Counted from the stretch's first letter, positions 9,365 through 18,652 are shown. The stretch: 56,176 nucleotides of DNA from an uncultured Pseudanabaenaceae cyanobacterium (GCA_938002085.1 CALLAT010000023.1:1-56176); one strand, 5' to 3'. The notes: generated by a model not told the origin, from the letters alone. Translations and numbers: made by a program.

Positions 9365-10489
9365 CTAATACATCTCATACTTCATTAGTTGGCAAGACAA
9401 CCCGCCATTATTAATCGGAATGCGCTGGGCTGATTTCAAACGAATGTTTCTTGCTAGCTCCTTATTGCCACTGAGGATGTAAGCGTTCCAGCCCTTGAAA
9501 CGTTGTTTGAGCACATCACCGAGGAGTTTGTAGAAAGCTCCTAGTTCTTCGGGGTTGCCGATGCGTTCACCGTAGGGCGGGTTGCAGAGGAGAACGCCGT
9601 TGTCGGCGGGGGCTTGGACTTCGGCGAGTTCTTGAAGTTGGAAGGTGACTTGTTGGGAGACGCCGCAGTGGCGGGCGTTGGCGCGGGCTTGTTCGATGAC
9701 GCCGATGCTGCCGTCGCTGCCACCGATGAAGGCAGGAAGTTCGGTGCGTTGGGCGGCTTCGGCTTCAGCGATGAGTTTTTCCAGGAGGTCTTTGTTGAAG
9801 TCAGGCCAGGTTTCGAAGCCGAAGCGATCGCGAAACACCCCCGGTGCAATGTTCAATGCAGTCAAGGCAGCTTCCAAGGGCAAAGTACCAGAACCACAAA
9901 GGGGATCAAAAAAGACCTGATCGGGTTGCCAGCCAGAAAACTTAATCAGCGCTGCTGCCAGGGATTCCTTCAAGGGCGCATCACCCATAGCAGGACGGTA
10001 GCCCCGGCGGTGCAAGCTGTCGCCGGAGCTGTCGAGACTGACGGTGCATTTATCCCGGCGGATGTGGACGTTGATGCGAACGTCAGGCTCGTGGGTGTCG
10101 ACGCTGGAGCGCTCGCCGAGGCGTTCTTCCTGCTGATCAACGATGGCATTTTTCACCTGGAGGGCGGTGAAATGGCTGTGGTTGAGTTCGCTGTTTTTGC
10201 CGGTGGCGTTGACGGCGAGGGTAAAGCCAGGGTCGAGGAATTCCTGCCAGTCGATCGCCTTAATGCCTTTGTAGAGTTCGCTGGCATCGCGGCAGGTAAA
10301 GATTTTGAGCTGTTGGAGGATGCGGAAGGGAAGCTTGGCCTGGAGGTTGACGCGGTAAAGCATGGCCTGGTCGCCTTCGAAGGCCACGCCGCAGAAGCCA
10401 GGCACAACGTTGTGGGCGCCCAGTTCTTCGAGTTCTTGGGCGGCTAGTTTTTCGAGGTCGCGAGCCACGGTAGCGAAGTATTGAGGCAT
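9365..10489 (-). CDS. THUMP-domain class I SAM-dependent RNA methyltransferase (RlmL-like)
   Basis: A 374-residue protein of the RlmL N-terminal/YpsC type. Residues about 1-160 form the ferredoxin-like plus THUMP RNA-binding part (MPQYFATVARDLEKLAAQEL); the C-terminal half is the Rossmann methyltransferase with motif I FFDPLCGSGTLPLEAA and the catalytic amino-methyltransferase motif LLCNPPYGERIG. The family methylates N2 of G2445 in 23S rRNA; E. coli RlmL carries an extra C-terminal RlmK domain that is absent here. Start ATG at 10489. It appears to be a single-gene unit. Confidence 0.88.
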   Translation of the reverse strand: MPQYFATVARDLEKLAAQELEELGAHNVVPGFCGVAFEGDQAMLYRVNLQAKLPFRILQQLKIFTCRDASELYKGIKAIDWQEFLDPGFTLAVNATGKNSELNHSHFTALQVKNAIVDQQEERLGERSSVDTHEPDVRINVHIRRDKCTVSLDSSGDSLHRRGYRPAMGDAPLKESLAAALIKFSGWQPDQVFFDPLCGSGTLPLEAALTALNIAPGVFRDRFGFETWPDFNKDLLEKLIAEAEAAQRTELPAFIGGSDGSIGVIEQARANARHCGVSQQVTFQLQELAEVQAPADNGVLLCNPPYGERIGNPEELGAFYKLLGDVLKQRFKGWNAYILSGNKELARNIRLKSAQRIPINNGGLSCQLMKYEMY

Positions 10490-10659
10490 AGCGCCGTTCG
10501 AGAAAAATCCTACAGATTATCCCATGGGAGTTTGCCTCTACTCCCCACTAGACTTGCCAGCGACATACAGCTTTGAATCCCTTTAGATATCTTGTTTATA
10601 GGGTTATGTTTGAGGGTTGGTCTAGGGATAAGTATTCGACGACATCATTTAGGTCTCTG

Positions 10660-10700
10660 ACCCTGTGGCTGACATCGGAAGAGCATGCCAGCCACAGGGT
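10660..10700 (-). terminator. Perfect 12-bp inverted repeat after the glutathione transferase gene
   Basis: ACCCTGTGGCTG (10660-10671) pairs perfectly with CAGCCACAGGGT (10689-10700) around a 17-base loop. It lies 69 bases past the stop of the leftward glutathione transferase gene and before the leftward rlmL-like gene, where a terminator is expected. There is no T run after it, so protein binding is another option. Confidence 0.5.
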
Positions 10701-10768
10701 ATGGGGCTGGGGGCAATTTCTATGAGCACTTGTGCCGAGATCGCATCCCTCCCCCCAGCTGCAAGCGC

Positions 10769-11449
10769 CTAACGTTGGCCAAACAACACCTTCTTCGCTG
10801 ACTCGGTCATGGTCGGACCACTGGAAACAGCCTTGCCCTTCTCATAGGCTCGAATCACTGCGGGCCGGGCTGCCATGGCTTCAAACCAGCGCTTGAGATC
10901 AGGGAAGTTGGCTAAGTCTTGGCCTTGCTTTTCATGGGGCACAATCCAGGGGTAACAGGCCATATCGGCAATGGAATAGTCGCCAGCAATGAAGTCTCGC
11001 CCATTCAGTTGCTTATTCAACACACCGTAGAGACGGTGGGTCTCGTTGACATAACGCTGAATGGCATAGTCAATCTTTTCTGAGGCATATTGGCTGAAGT
11101 GGTGGTTTTGCCCCAGCATGGGGCCTAGGCCACCCATCTGCCAGAAGAGCCATTCCGTGACGCGGGTGCGATCGCGCAGATCCCCAGGCAAGAACCGCCC
11201 CACTTTCTGAGCCAAGTACATCAAAATAGCCCCCGATTCAAAGACCGAAACCGGCTCTCCATCATCCCCAGGCTCAGCATCTACCAAGGCTGGCATGCGG
11301 TTATTAGGCGAGATTTTGAGGAACTCTGGCTTGAACTGATCTCCGGCACCAATGTTGACCGGCACAATGCGATAGTCCAGCCCAGCTTCTTCTAGAAACA
11401 GCGTAATTTTGTGGCCATTGGGCGTGGGCCAGTAGTAAAGATCCAGCAT
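10769..11449 (-). CDS. yfcG: Glutathione transferase, YfcG-like (disulfide-bond oxidoreductase type)
   Basis: A 226-residue nu-class glutathione transferase. The N-terminal thioredoxin fold has the family signature YYWPTPNGHKITLFLEEA and ISPNNRMPALVD with FESGAILMYLA for glutathione binding; the all-helical domain has WLFWQMGGLGPMLGQNHHF, closely matching E. coli YfcG as I recall it. YfcG-type enzymes reduce disulfides with glutathione and have low transferase activity. I chose ATG 11449 (MLDLYYWP) over ATG 11470 because family members begin there and a GGAG stands upstream. Cytoplasmic. Confidence 0.88.
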   Translation of the reverse strand: MLDLYYWPTPNGHKITLFLEEAGLDYRIVPVNIGAGDQFKPEFLKISPNNRMPALVDAEPGDDGEPVSVFESGAILMYLAQKVGRFLPGDLRDRTRVTEWLFWQMGGLGPMLGQNHHFSQYASEKIDYAIQRYVNETHRLYGVLNKQLNGRDFIAGDYSIADMACYPWIVPHEKQGQDLANFPDLKRWFEAMAARPAVIRAYEKGKAVSSGPTMTESAKKVLFGQR

Positions 11450-11814
11450 TACTTCGCTCCGATTGCACATCGATGGATTAGATCCACATTAGCGTTTATT
11501 TCGAGAATCTGGAATTTAAGTACAATACATCATTACAGTGACGACCAGTCCCTTAGACTTCTGTGGAGCGAGACGGATTGCACTCTTCTGACTCGGCTCG
11601 CTTAACGAAGCAAACGGCTCAAGAGCTTAATTGCGATAGGTTTCAGCCTATCTAAACGGCATTGACATTCTGAGATTTTCCATTATTTCGTGACCATACT
11701 AATTTGCGAGTCGCTAAACTAGAGAGAACATTCACTCGACTCCGTTCACCTCGTAAATCTGAATCGAAACCCGCTTCAGTGTGCTTAAATCAGGCGCGAT
11801 CGCGACCTCCAGAC
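11450..11814. other. Divergent intergenic region
   Basis: Separates the leftward glutathione transferase from the rightward exported protein, so it should hold both promoters. A small hairpin GATAGG-TTTCAG-CCTATC lies at 11635-11652. A TTG-initiated extension of the rightward frame from 11704 exists, but lacks coding character. Confidence 0.45.
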
Positions 11815-12717
11815 ATGCTCAATTCCCATCAATTGCGACTCATCCCAGCTGGATTACTCAGTCTTAGTTTGTTAGGCCTCGGAAGTCGCTCGGCCAAGGC
11901 ACAGCAGCTCGGTGGACAGATCAACATTCAGACTCCTCCTGGCCGAATTTCGACGTCAGGGCCTCTAGCTCCCAGCATCAACGATGTGAATAGTAGTCCA
12001 ACCAATACACAGCTCGGTGGACGGATCAGTATTGAGGCTCCTCTTCTTCAGCTTTTGACGCCACTTCCTCGCGACCCTGGCATCAGCAACGTTGGCAGCA
12101 GTCCTGTCAGTGCACAGAGTGGTGGAAATATTGTTCTTGAATCTAGTGGTCCCCTTCAAATCTCGACGCCATTGTTTAGTTCTTCCAACATCGGAGAGAT
12201 ACTCCGCCCCCGTGAAGATGAACCGCTGGTTGAAGAGCCTTTCTTTAGAGGTTTAGGAGTCGATGTGGAGTTGATGCTACAAGAAACGGCGACTCTGGAA
12301 AATGTGTGGTTCGCCTCAGACGCCAATCCGTCAGAAGCAGAGCCTGCGTTAGCCATCCAGGATCTCAGCTTGAGCTTTATAGGCACCACAGGAAAAACCG
12401 AGCAGCGTTTTGTCGTCAATGCCGTAATACAAAATCTCAGCTATGAGCCCAGCTTGAACAGCGATGCTTCTTCTACCGCCCAAGTGCTGCTGATGGAGGG
12501 CGATCGCGTCGTGGCAGAGCAAACCTTAGCCTCGCCTCTACAGCCAGGACAAGCGATTCCTGTGCAATATGAATTGGGCGATGCTCAGTCCCCCAGTCAG
12601 CCTTGGTCTTTGATCTACCGCAACGGTAATGAAAGAGTTGCTTTGTATTCGCAGGAGCAATTAGAGACACAGCGACCTGCAATACCAGAGTTGCAGGAGC
12701 AAGACCTGTTCAAATAG
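11815..12717 (+). CDS. Exported protein with three GG-type repeats
   Basis: A 300-residue protein from ATG 11815, chosen because it gives a clean signal peptide (MLNSHQLRLIPAG, then a leucine core and SAKA cleavage region). The mature N-terminus has three degenerate repeats of about 30-37 residues, each opening with QLGGQINI, QLGGRISIEAP or QSGGNIVLES and carrying a Ser/Asn/Pro-rich tail. Such GG-x-I-x-I units recall rungs of haemagglutinin beta-helices, though three are few. The C-terminal half (about 140-270) is a beta-rich region with AIQDLSLSF and VQYELGD, not recognised. Likely periplasmic or outer-surface. It ends before a shared hairpin terminator. Confidence 0.65.
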   Translation: MLNSHQLRLIPAGLLSLSLLGLGSRSAKAQQLGGQINIQTPPGRISTSGPLAPSINDVNSSPTNTQLGGRISIEAPLLQLLTPLPRDPGISNVGSSPVSAQSGGNIVLESSGPLQISTPLFSSSNIGEILRPREDEPLVEEPFFRGLGVDVELMLQETATLENVWFASDANPSEAEPALAIQDLSLSFIGTTGKTEQRFVVNAVIQNLSYEPSLNSDASSTAQVLLMEGDRVVAEQTLASPLQPGQAIPVQYELGDAQSPSQPWSLIYRNGNERVALYSQEQLETQRPAIPELQEQDLFK

Positions 12718-12753
12718 GTTGCAGTCTTCAACAGTAGACAAAGAGATTAATCA

Positions 12754-12790
12754 AAGAGCCCAAGCTCAGCAATGCTGGGCTTGGGCTCTT
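12754..12790. terminator. Bidirectional hairpin terminator
   Basis: Arms of 17 bases (12754-12770 and 12774-12790) pair with one mismatch around AAT, sequence core GAGCCCAAGC/GCTTGGGCTC. It lies between two convergent genes ending at 12717 and 12826 and has T-rich bases on the minus-strand side, as expected for a terminator shared by both. Confidence 0.75.
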
Positions 12791-12825
12791 AAGCCATGTC
12801 GAAGATGGCTGCTTAAAGGGGAGCG

Positions 12826-13986
12826 TTAAGACCCAAAGTTAAACGCCTTTTGCCAGCCCACAGTGAACATCCAGTCGCTTTCAAGCTGGGGGCCATCTAA
12901 GGATTGATAGACGGGGACGCTGAATTCCAAGCCCACGCGGTGGCCTTTGATAAAGCCTTCTTGGCCAAGGAAGTTGGCACCAATGCCCAGGTCGAGGCGT
13001 TTACCGCCGCGACGGTCTGGATCGGCAGTGGGGATTAAGGCAGGGTTGAGGCGATCGTCTGCGCCGTCGTAGTTGCCGATGGCACTCCCCTTGAGACGCA
13101 AGGAGGTACTGAAGGAATTGTTCCAGCGACGAGCACCCCAGGTGGTGGCATCAAAGCGATGACCCAGGCGGTAGTCCCGGCTGTTTTCACCGAGGCGAAT
13201 GATGCCGGAGCCCTGGGCACCCCAGGACCAGTCACCGGCTTGGCCTAGGTAGGTGATGCCAGGGTGGAGGTCATAGGTGCCGGAGCCGATCTGCATGGGG
13301 TAGGGCAGGGGCTGGTTGGGGCCTGCGGGAGTGCGATCGCGCTCGTCAATCGACCCCGTGGGAAAACTCACCCCTGCATTCAAGTGAATGCGCTGGTTAT
13401 TGTTGTCGTAGACCTTGTAGAGGCCACCCAGCTTGAAATCGCCAATGCCGGAGCTTTCGGTGGTGAACTCGCCGCCCATGCGGGTGCGGTGGTCCATGGT
13501 TTTGGAGACATAGGGCACCATCAGCATGAGGGTGAGGTCATCCAAGGGAGCGTACATAGCTCCGAACATGTGCATTTCGGTGGTCATGTCCAGGGGCGTG
13601 ACCCGGAAGTCTTCTAGGACTTCAGAAGCCGAGAGGGAGTCGGTGCCGTCGCGGTTGCCGTCCATGCCCATGCGCATGTAGCGATAGGAGAACATGACTT
13701 CGTTCTTTTCATGGGTGTGGTCACCCATGACGCTAATGGGAGCGTGGCTGTCGGGGCGACCGGGGTTCCACATGACGCCGAAGTCTGGGGAGTTGGGGTC
13801 GATGGGGCTATCTGCGAGGAGGGTTGCAGCGTTAGCGGAGTATACATCCGCGATCGTTGTTTCTGGGGTCGCTTCCTGTGTTGCGATTTCGCTGCCGTAG
13901 CTAGGGCTGGGAAAGCAAATGATGCTGAGGCAACTGCCGCCTACGAGCAAGCTGAGCATTCCGGTCCAATTCTTATTCCAATTCAC
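12826..13986 (-). CDS. Outer-membrane beta-barrel, phenol-degradation MetA-like family
   Basis: A 386-residue protein with a signal peptide (hydrophobic stretch about 9-27, SYGSE region) starting at GTG 13986. The body has alternating beta strands typical of outer-membrane barrels, with the MGDHTHEKNEVMFSYRYM region, TTEMHMFGAMYAPLDDLTL and GIGDFKLGGLYKV, all resembling the transporter family annotated as MetA-pathway of phenol degradation. It ends with an aromatic-rich strand (DWMFTVGWQKAFNF). The many Met/His residues around 85-175 (GDHTHEK, MRMGMDG, MTTEMHMFGAMY) suggest but do not prove metal contact. Location: outer membrane; substrate unknown. Confidence 0.75.
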   Translation of the reverse strand: MNWNKNWTGMLSLLVGGSCLSIICFPSPSYGSEIATQEATPETTIADVYSANAATLLADSPIDPNSPDFGVMWNPGRPDSHAPISVMGDHTHEKNEVMFSYRYMRMGMDGNRDGTDSLSASEVLEDFRVTPLDMTTEMHMFGAMYAPLDDLTLMLMVPYVSKTMDHRTRMGGEFTTESSGIGDFKLGGLYKVYDNNNQRIHLNAGVSFPTGSIDERDRTPAGPNQPLPYPMQIGSGTYDLHPGITYLGQAGDWSWGAQGSGIIRLGENSRDYRLGHRFDATTWGARRWNNSFSTSLRLKGSAIGNYDGADDRLNPALIPTADPDRRGGKRLDLGIGANFLGQEGFIKGHRVGLEFSVPVYQSLDGPQLESDWMFTVGWQKAFNFGS

Positions 13987-14129
13987 AGGGATGCCCTTCG
14001 AGTTTTCACCACTCGTCCATCGTCAGGGGCAGAACTGATGGGGGTCAAAAGACGAGCCGTCAATTTGGTGATTATTGCTACATTTTTAGGGAATTGTTTC
14101 AGTTTTGCCGAGTTCTTAGGGAGATATTT

Positions 14130-14498
14130 CTAAGTGCTGATGTGATTTGTGAAGGTCAGGCGGTTGCCGAAGGGGTCTTTGATGGAGAGGTCGCGGCTGT
14201 TCCAGGAGGTGTCTTCGATGGCGGGGTTGGCATATTTGTATTGTTTGGCTTGGAGCTGTTGGTGAAAGGTATCGATGTCGCTGGTTTGGATGCGTAGGGC
14301 TGCGCCAGGGCAACAGTCGCCGTGGTGTTCGGAAAGATGGAGGATGCAGTTGTCTTTGGAGATTTGCAGGTAGAGGGGGAGGTTGGGGGCAAAGCGGTGT
14401 TCCCAGTCGATTTTGAAGCCGAGGTAGTCGATATAGAATTCTTTGGCTTTGGCTTCGTCGAAGATGCGGAGAATGGGTGTGGTGTGGCTGAAGTTCAT
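14130..14498 (-). CDS. VOC superfamily (glyoxalase/bleomycin-resistance fold) protein
   Basis: A 122-residue single-module VOC protein: HTTPILRIFDEAKAKEFYIDYLGF opens the first beta-alpha-beta unit and DLSIKDPFGNRLTFTN closes the second. The last position that usually carries a metal-binding Glu (G-N-x-L-x-F/E) reads FTN here, so glyoxalase I chemistry is doubtful and a binding or resistance role is equally likely. Its leftward transcription is separate from the outer-membrane gene. Confidence 0.75.
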   Translation of the reverse strand: MNFSHTTPILRIFDEAKAKEFYIDYLGFKIDWEHRFAPNLPLYLQISKDNCILHLSEHHGDCCPGAALRIQTSDIDTFHQQLQAKQYKYANPAIEDTSWNSRDLSIKDPFGNRLTFTNHIST

Positions 14499-14645
14499 GG
14501 CACGACTAGAATTTCGATATTAGGAAGATTAGAGATTCAGACTGGGTTATGATCTTTCCGCCCTTTCGTCAACCTACGAATGGAGGACAAAACTCTGAAT
14601 CGAGACTCAGTGTTAGAGCAAGTCCTTCAAAATTTGACATAGCGT

Positions 14646-15263
14646 TTACAAACTCAACGCCTTCAACCGTCCCAAAACCTCCGCAACCTCAACCAACCGA
14701 TTTTGCCGGACCAACAACGAAAACGGTTCCGAGAAGTCATAAACCGACCCCTCCAACTTACAAAATACAAAATCACTCCCATTCGTCACCAGCCCAAACG
14801 TCACCGGCTGCCCCGACCCAGCCATATAAGCCAAACATTGCGGCAACGCCACATCCGCCGCAAACTTAGCCCGCTTCGCCTCCACCACCAAAACCCAAAA
14901 CCGCTCCCGCACCACCAACACATCCATCCGCCCTCGATACACCTCATCTCGTTCCTGAACCTTCAGCTCCAGCCCCACCTCAGAGCGAACAAAAAATGGC
15001 GGCTCGTGGAAACCTAAATACTCCATCAACGGTGCCACGATCGATAACAGCACCGTACCCTCCGTCAGGATCCCAGCCTCGTAATAATAACGGTAGCGAG
15101 CTTGCAAGCGATCTAGAAACGCACGGTCCTCTGATTCAGGACTCCTAGATAAATGTTGCCATTCTTGAAAAAACGACTCATCTTCAGCTCTGGTCAAGCT
15201 AAGACGCTCATGCAAGACCTGAAAACTCGAAATTTCTTTCTCAATTGCCAGGACAGTCGTCAT
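14646..15263 (-). CDS. PD-(D/E)XK nuclease-like protein (HsdR N-terminal type)
   Basis: A 205-residue protein from ATG 15263 (GTG 15335 and ATG 15299 are alternatives). It resembles small cyanobacterial proteins annotated as restriction endonuclease subunit R. The core shows the PD-(D/E)XK pattern: GRMDVLVVRERFWVLVVEAKR, with the Asp of RMD and the E-x-K of VVEAKR, then ALPQCLAYMAG and FGLVTNGSDFVF. There are no helicase motifs, so this is not a complete type I restriction subunit. It lies 78 bases downstream of the SbcC gene on the same strand and is probably co-transcribed. Nuclease activity is predicted from motifs only. Confidence 0.7.
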   Translation of the reverse strand: MTTVLAIEKEISSFQVLHERLSLTRAEDESFFQEWQHLSRSPESEDRAFLDRLQARYRYYYEAGILTEGTVLLSIVAPLMEYLGFHEPPFFVRSEVGLELKVQERDEVYRGRMDVLVVRERFWVLVVEAKRAKFAADVALPQCLAYMAGSGQPVTFGLVTNGSDFVFCKLEGSVYDFSEPFSLLVRQNRLVEVAEVLGRLKALSL

Positions 15264-15341
15264 TTTTAAGCCACGCAGAAGCGCTAGAGACACCACCATT
15301 TTAGCCTGCTTCCGCTCGCCAGCGCTTGCCAGCACACAGGA

Positions 15342-18300
15342 CTACACAGCCAACATCAACTCCGAACCCTCTGCCCCCTTCGTTACCTCAATCCTCGCCT
15401 GAAATGCCTCCTTAAACTGAGGCATATGGGTAATCGTCAAAATACAAGCAAAATCCGGCGCGATCGCATTAATCGCCCCAATCAAGCGATCGCACCCCTC
15501 CGCATCCTGCGTCCCAAATCCCTCATCCACAATCAGCAACTGCAACGCCGTCCCGGATCGCTGGGCTAACAACCGTGCTAGGGCCAAGCGAATCGAGAAA
15601 TTTACCCGAAACGCCTCTCCTCCCGAAAACGTCTCATAGGGCCGCGTCCCCCGCGCATCCGCAATGCGAATATCTAGCGTGTCGATCAACACCGCACCAC
15701 TCTCCCGCTTCTTTCCCCTAGCCTTAGCCCTACTCTTAGACTTTTGCTTTGCCTTCTGGGTAATAAACTGCACCTGCAACTGATGCTCACTCAAGCGCGA
15801 CAAAATCCGATTCGTCTCTTGCTCCAACTGGGGCAACAGGTTCTCAATCATCAACGCCTGAATACCATTTTTACCAAAGGCCTGGGCCAGTTCCTGGTGG
15901 ATCCGCTGCTGATGGCGGCAAACCTGAATCTGCTGGAGCTGCTCTTGGTGTTGCAACTGCAATTGCTCCAGCTGCTGCTGCCGCTGCTCCAACCGCCCCT
16001 GCTCTGAAATAGCTTGGTCCAGCCGCTGACGACGAAACGTAATTTGCTCCTCCAAAGCAGCCAGCTCTCCAGCAGGGTCTGGACTCTGCTCTAGCTGAAT
16101 TCCCACGCTTTCCAGCTGCTGAGCAATGGCTTCCAACTCCTGCTCCAACCCAGCCTGCTGCTCCATCAATCCCTGCCGTTCCGCCTCCAGCTTCGGCTGC
16201 TGCTCTCTTGCCTGCACCAACGCCTGATACTGCACCTGCGCCCCCTGACTTTCCCGCAAATCCTGCCGAAGCTGGGTATGGGCCGAACCATCGTAGCCCA
16301 AGGCCTCCAACTGTTGCTCCAGAGCCTCAAGCCGCTGCTGTACTGGGCTCTCTTGCAAGTCATCCTGTTGCTGCTCCAGCTCACCTCGCTGCGCCTCTAA
16401 CTGAGCCAACTGCAAGCTCAACTGCTCCTCCCGCTTCAGCGCCTGGCGCAACTCCCCCTGCTTAATATCCGCCCAGCGCCACCGCTCCGCCTCCCCCTTA
16501 GCCAAAGCATGGTTGCGCTCGTCATAGCCCAATTGCGACCGCTGCGCCTCCAGCTCTGCTAGCTCCTGCTGCAATGCGGGGTCGATCTGCTCCAGATCTA
16601 CCTGTTGCTGCAACGCTGCCAGCTCGGACGCAACTTCATCCAACCGCGATCGCGCCGACTCTCCATGGGCAATTTGCTCCTGCAACTGTCCCCGCCGCTC
16701 CAAAAATCCACCATAGCCCGCCCGCTCCCGCTCAATGGCTCGGTACTCCTCCCGCAACACCTCAATCTCTCGCTGAGAGGTCAAAATCTGATCTCGCACC
16801 ACCACCAGCAAATCCAGAGCCTCCTGCCGATCCAACTCATGTTGCTGATGCACCGTTTGCAGATGTTTTTCGTCTAGGGGGCGATCGCATAAAGGACAGC
16901 TCGCATCGGGATCATCCAAGGCCCTTACCTTGTCATCCAGACTCGCAATCTGAGCCTCATAATCTTGACCATGGGCTCGCAATCGCTCCAAAAAACTGCG
17001 CCGCTCCAACCCCTTCTCGCGAATCTGGTCCTGAATCCGCTGACGCTCCTCCAAATACTCCACTTGCTGAGTCAGTCCGGCCAGCTCCTGCTGCAACTGG
17101 GGCAGTCCTCCTTGCTTCAGCTCTAGTTCTTGATGCAACTGCTGGAGGCTGTGGATCTGAGCCAGCATCTGACTACGCAGACGCTCCAAGCGCTGTTGCA
17201 ATTCCCCCTGGCGTCGCTGCAACGGCATCACCTCCGCTTGAAGCTGGTCTAGTTCCCGTAGACGCGATCGCCCTGCCTTCAGCTTCTCCTGGGCTTCTGC
17301 AATTTCTGGGGCCTTTTGCAACAGCGGCTGGATTGACTCCAATTGGTGATTCAGCGTCGCCAACTGTGCCTCGCATTGGGCCACATTCCTGACTTGATGC
17401 TGACGCTGCTGCTCCAGCGTCGGTTTAAGCTCATCCCGCTCCGCTGCCAAACTGCGATGCTGCTCAGCCACCTGAGCCCACTGCTCATCTCGATACTGCA
17501 ACTCGCACCACTGGGCATAGGCTCGTTCAATGCCATCGGCCTGATCCAGCAGTGATTGTTGAACCTGCTGGGTTTGGCACTGTTGCGCCAGGCGCTGCTG
17601 AAGTGATGCTTGGGCATTGTGGAGGCGATCGCGCTGTTCCGCCCCCTGCCCGAGTTGCTGCTGCCAATCCTGTCGCTGCCGCTGAGCCCTCTGCAATTCG
17701 TCCCGACGCTGCTGGTCCTGGGATTGATCTAAGCGCAGAGCCTCCAAGCTCGCCGTCACCGTCTTCAGCTCAGCCGTCACCCCTGGCAACTGGCCTAGTT
17801 GAACCAACAACTGCTCCGTCACCTGTTCCAATCCTGCGGCCTGGGCTTTAAAGTCTCGACTCTGCTCCCGCGCCTTCTCCGCCAAACTGTCATATTGGTC
17901 CAGCTTCATCAGCGAAGCCAACACCTGTTTACGCTCGCTGGGGCGCTTGAGCATAAACTCATCGGCCCGCCCCTGGCGCAAATAGGCGGAGTTCACAAAG
18001 GTCTCATAGTCCAGCTTCAGGGTTTCCACAATCCGCTGCTGGGTCGCCCGTACCCCCTTCGCCGTCAGGGTGCGAAACTCAACTTCTTCCAGAGCGATCT
18101 CTGCCCAGCTTGCAGCTTCGGTTGCTCCCACACCTGCATTAACAGTTAAGGCAAGCTTTTCCACCCCCCCAGTGCGCCGCCCCACCTGAAATTCTAAAAC
18201 CGTGGACTGCTTAAGATGGCGACGCCGCAAGACCCGATAAAGCTGCCCCTGGCAAACAAAGGTGAAATCTACCATCACCTCATTAGCCCCTAGGTGGATG

Positions 18301-18479
18301 ACATCATCCTCTAGGGCTGCGCGGCTTTGCCCCCACAACACCCAGGTCATGGCCTCTAACAGAGATGATTTCCCAGCCCCATTGGCACCACAAACACAGG
18401 CCGTATGTAATCCACGAAAGTCAAGAACGGCCTGGCGATAGCTAAGAAAATGGTCGAGACGAAGGCTGAGAGGGATCAC
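15342..18479 (-). CDS. sbcC: SbcC/Rad50-type SMC-like ATPase, DNA double-strand break repair
   Basis: A 1045-residue protein with all marks of the family: Walker A GANGAGKSS (31-39), long glutamine-rich coiled coils, zinc hook CPLC with Cys528 and Cys531, a second coiled coil, ABC signature FSGGEAFRVNF near 951 and Walker B LLIVDE with Asp985/Glu986. SbcC works with the SbcD nuclease to open hairpins and process DNA ends. No sbcD lies in this window; the next gene downstream is a PD-(D/E)XK-like protein. Start is a GTG at 18479 (IPLSLRLDHFLSY), matching where family members begin. Confidence 0.92.
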   Translation of the reverse strand: MIPLSLRLDHFLSYRQAVLDFRGLHTACVCGANGAGKSSLLEAMTWVLWGQSRAALEDDVIHLGANEVMVDFTFVCQGQLYRVLRRRHLKQSTVLEFQVGRRTGGVEKLALTVNAGVGATEAASWAEIALEEVEFRTLTAKGVRATQQRIVETLKLDYETFVNSAYLRQGRADEFMLKRPSERKQVLASLMKLDQYDSLAEKAREQSRDFKAQAAGLEQVTEQLLVQLGQLPGVTAELKTVTASLEALRLDQSQDQQRRDELQRAQRQRQDWQQQLGQGAEQRDRLHNAQASLQQRLAQQCQTQQVQQSLLDQADGIERAYAQWCELQYRDEQWAQVAEQHRSLAAERDELKPTLEQQRQHQVRNVAQCEAQLATLNHQLESIQPLLQKAPEIAEAQEKLKAGRSRLRELDQLQAEVMPLQRRQGELQQRLERLRSQMLAQIHSLQQLHQELELKQGGLPQLQQELAGLTQQVEYLEERQRIQDQIREKGLERRSFLERLRAHGQDYEAQIASLDDKVRALDDPDASCPLCDRPLDEKHLQTVHQQHELDRQEALDLLVVVRDQILTSQREIEVLREEYRAIERERAGYGGFLERRGQLQEQIAHGESARSRLDEVASELAALQQQVDLEQIDPALQQELAELEAQRSQLGYDERNHALAKGEAERWRWADIKQGELRQALKREEQLSLQLAQLEAQRGELEQQQDDLQESPVQQRLEALEQQLEALGYDGSAHTQLRQDLRESQGAQVQYQALVQAREQQPKLEAERQGLMEQQAGLEQELEAIAQQLESVGIQLEQSPDPAGELAALEEQITFRRQRLDQAISEQGRLEQRQQQLEQLQLQHQEQLQQIQVCRHQQRIHQELAQAFGKNGIQALMIENLLPQLEQETNRILSRLSEHQLQVQFITQKAKQKSKSRAKARGKKRESGAVLIDTLDIRIADARGTRPYETFSGGEAFRVNFSIRLALARLLAQRSGTALQLLIVDEGFGTQDAEGCDRLIGAINAIAPDFACILTITHMPQFKEAFQARIEVTKGAEGSELMLAV

Positions 18480-18652
18480 AGAGGATCACAGTACATTTGC
18501 ACTTTCACAGTGCAATCCTAGCGGCTGTCGTCTCATTTTGGTCTTATTCATAGGAAATACTGATCGATGTATCGAGACCGATCAGCAACCAGCCGCTAAG
18601 CTTCTGTGACCGTGGTTCAGTCACTGCACTTTCTTTTGATTAGCCTGTCAAC

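Noticed and set aside
9614..10447. 277-residue plus-strand ORF rich in Gly/Val/Phe
   Set aside because: It lies wholly inside the RlmL-like gene on the other strand, whose methyltransferase motifs are clear; the plus frame has no recognisable domain.
14646..15263. Type I restriction system
   Set aside because: Only a short PD-(D/E)XK-like protein is present; no helicase, methylase or specificity genes lie nearby.
16574..17392. 272-residue plus-strand ORF rich in Pro/Ala
   Set aside because: Antisense shadow of the glutamine-rich coiled coil of SbcC; composition follows from the reversed CAG/CTG codons.
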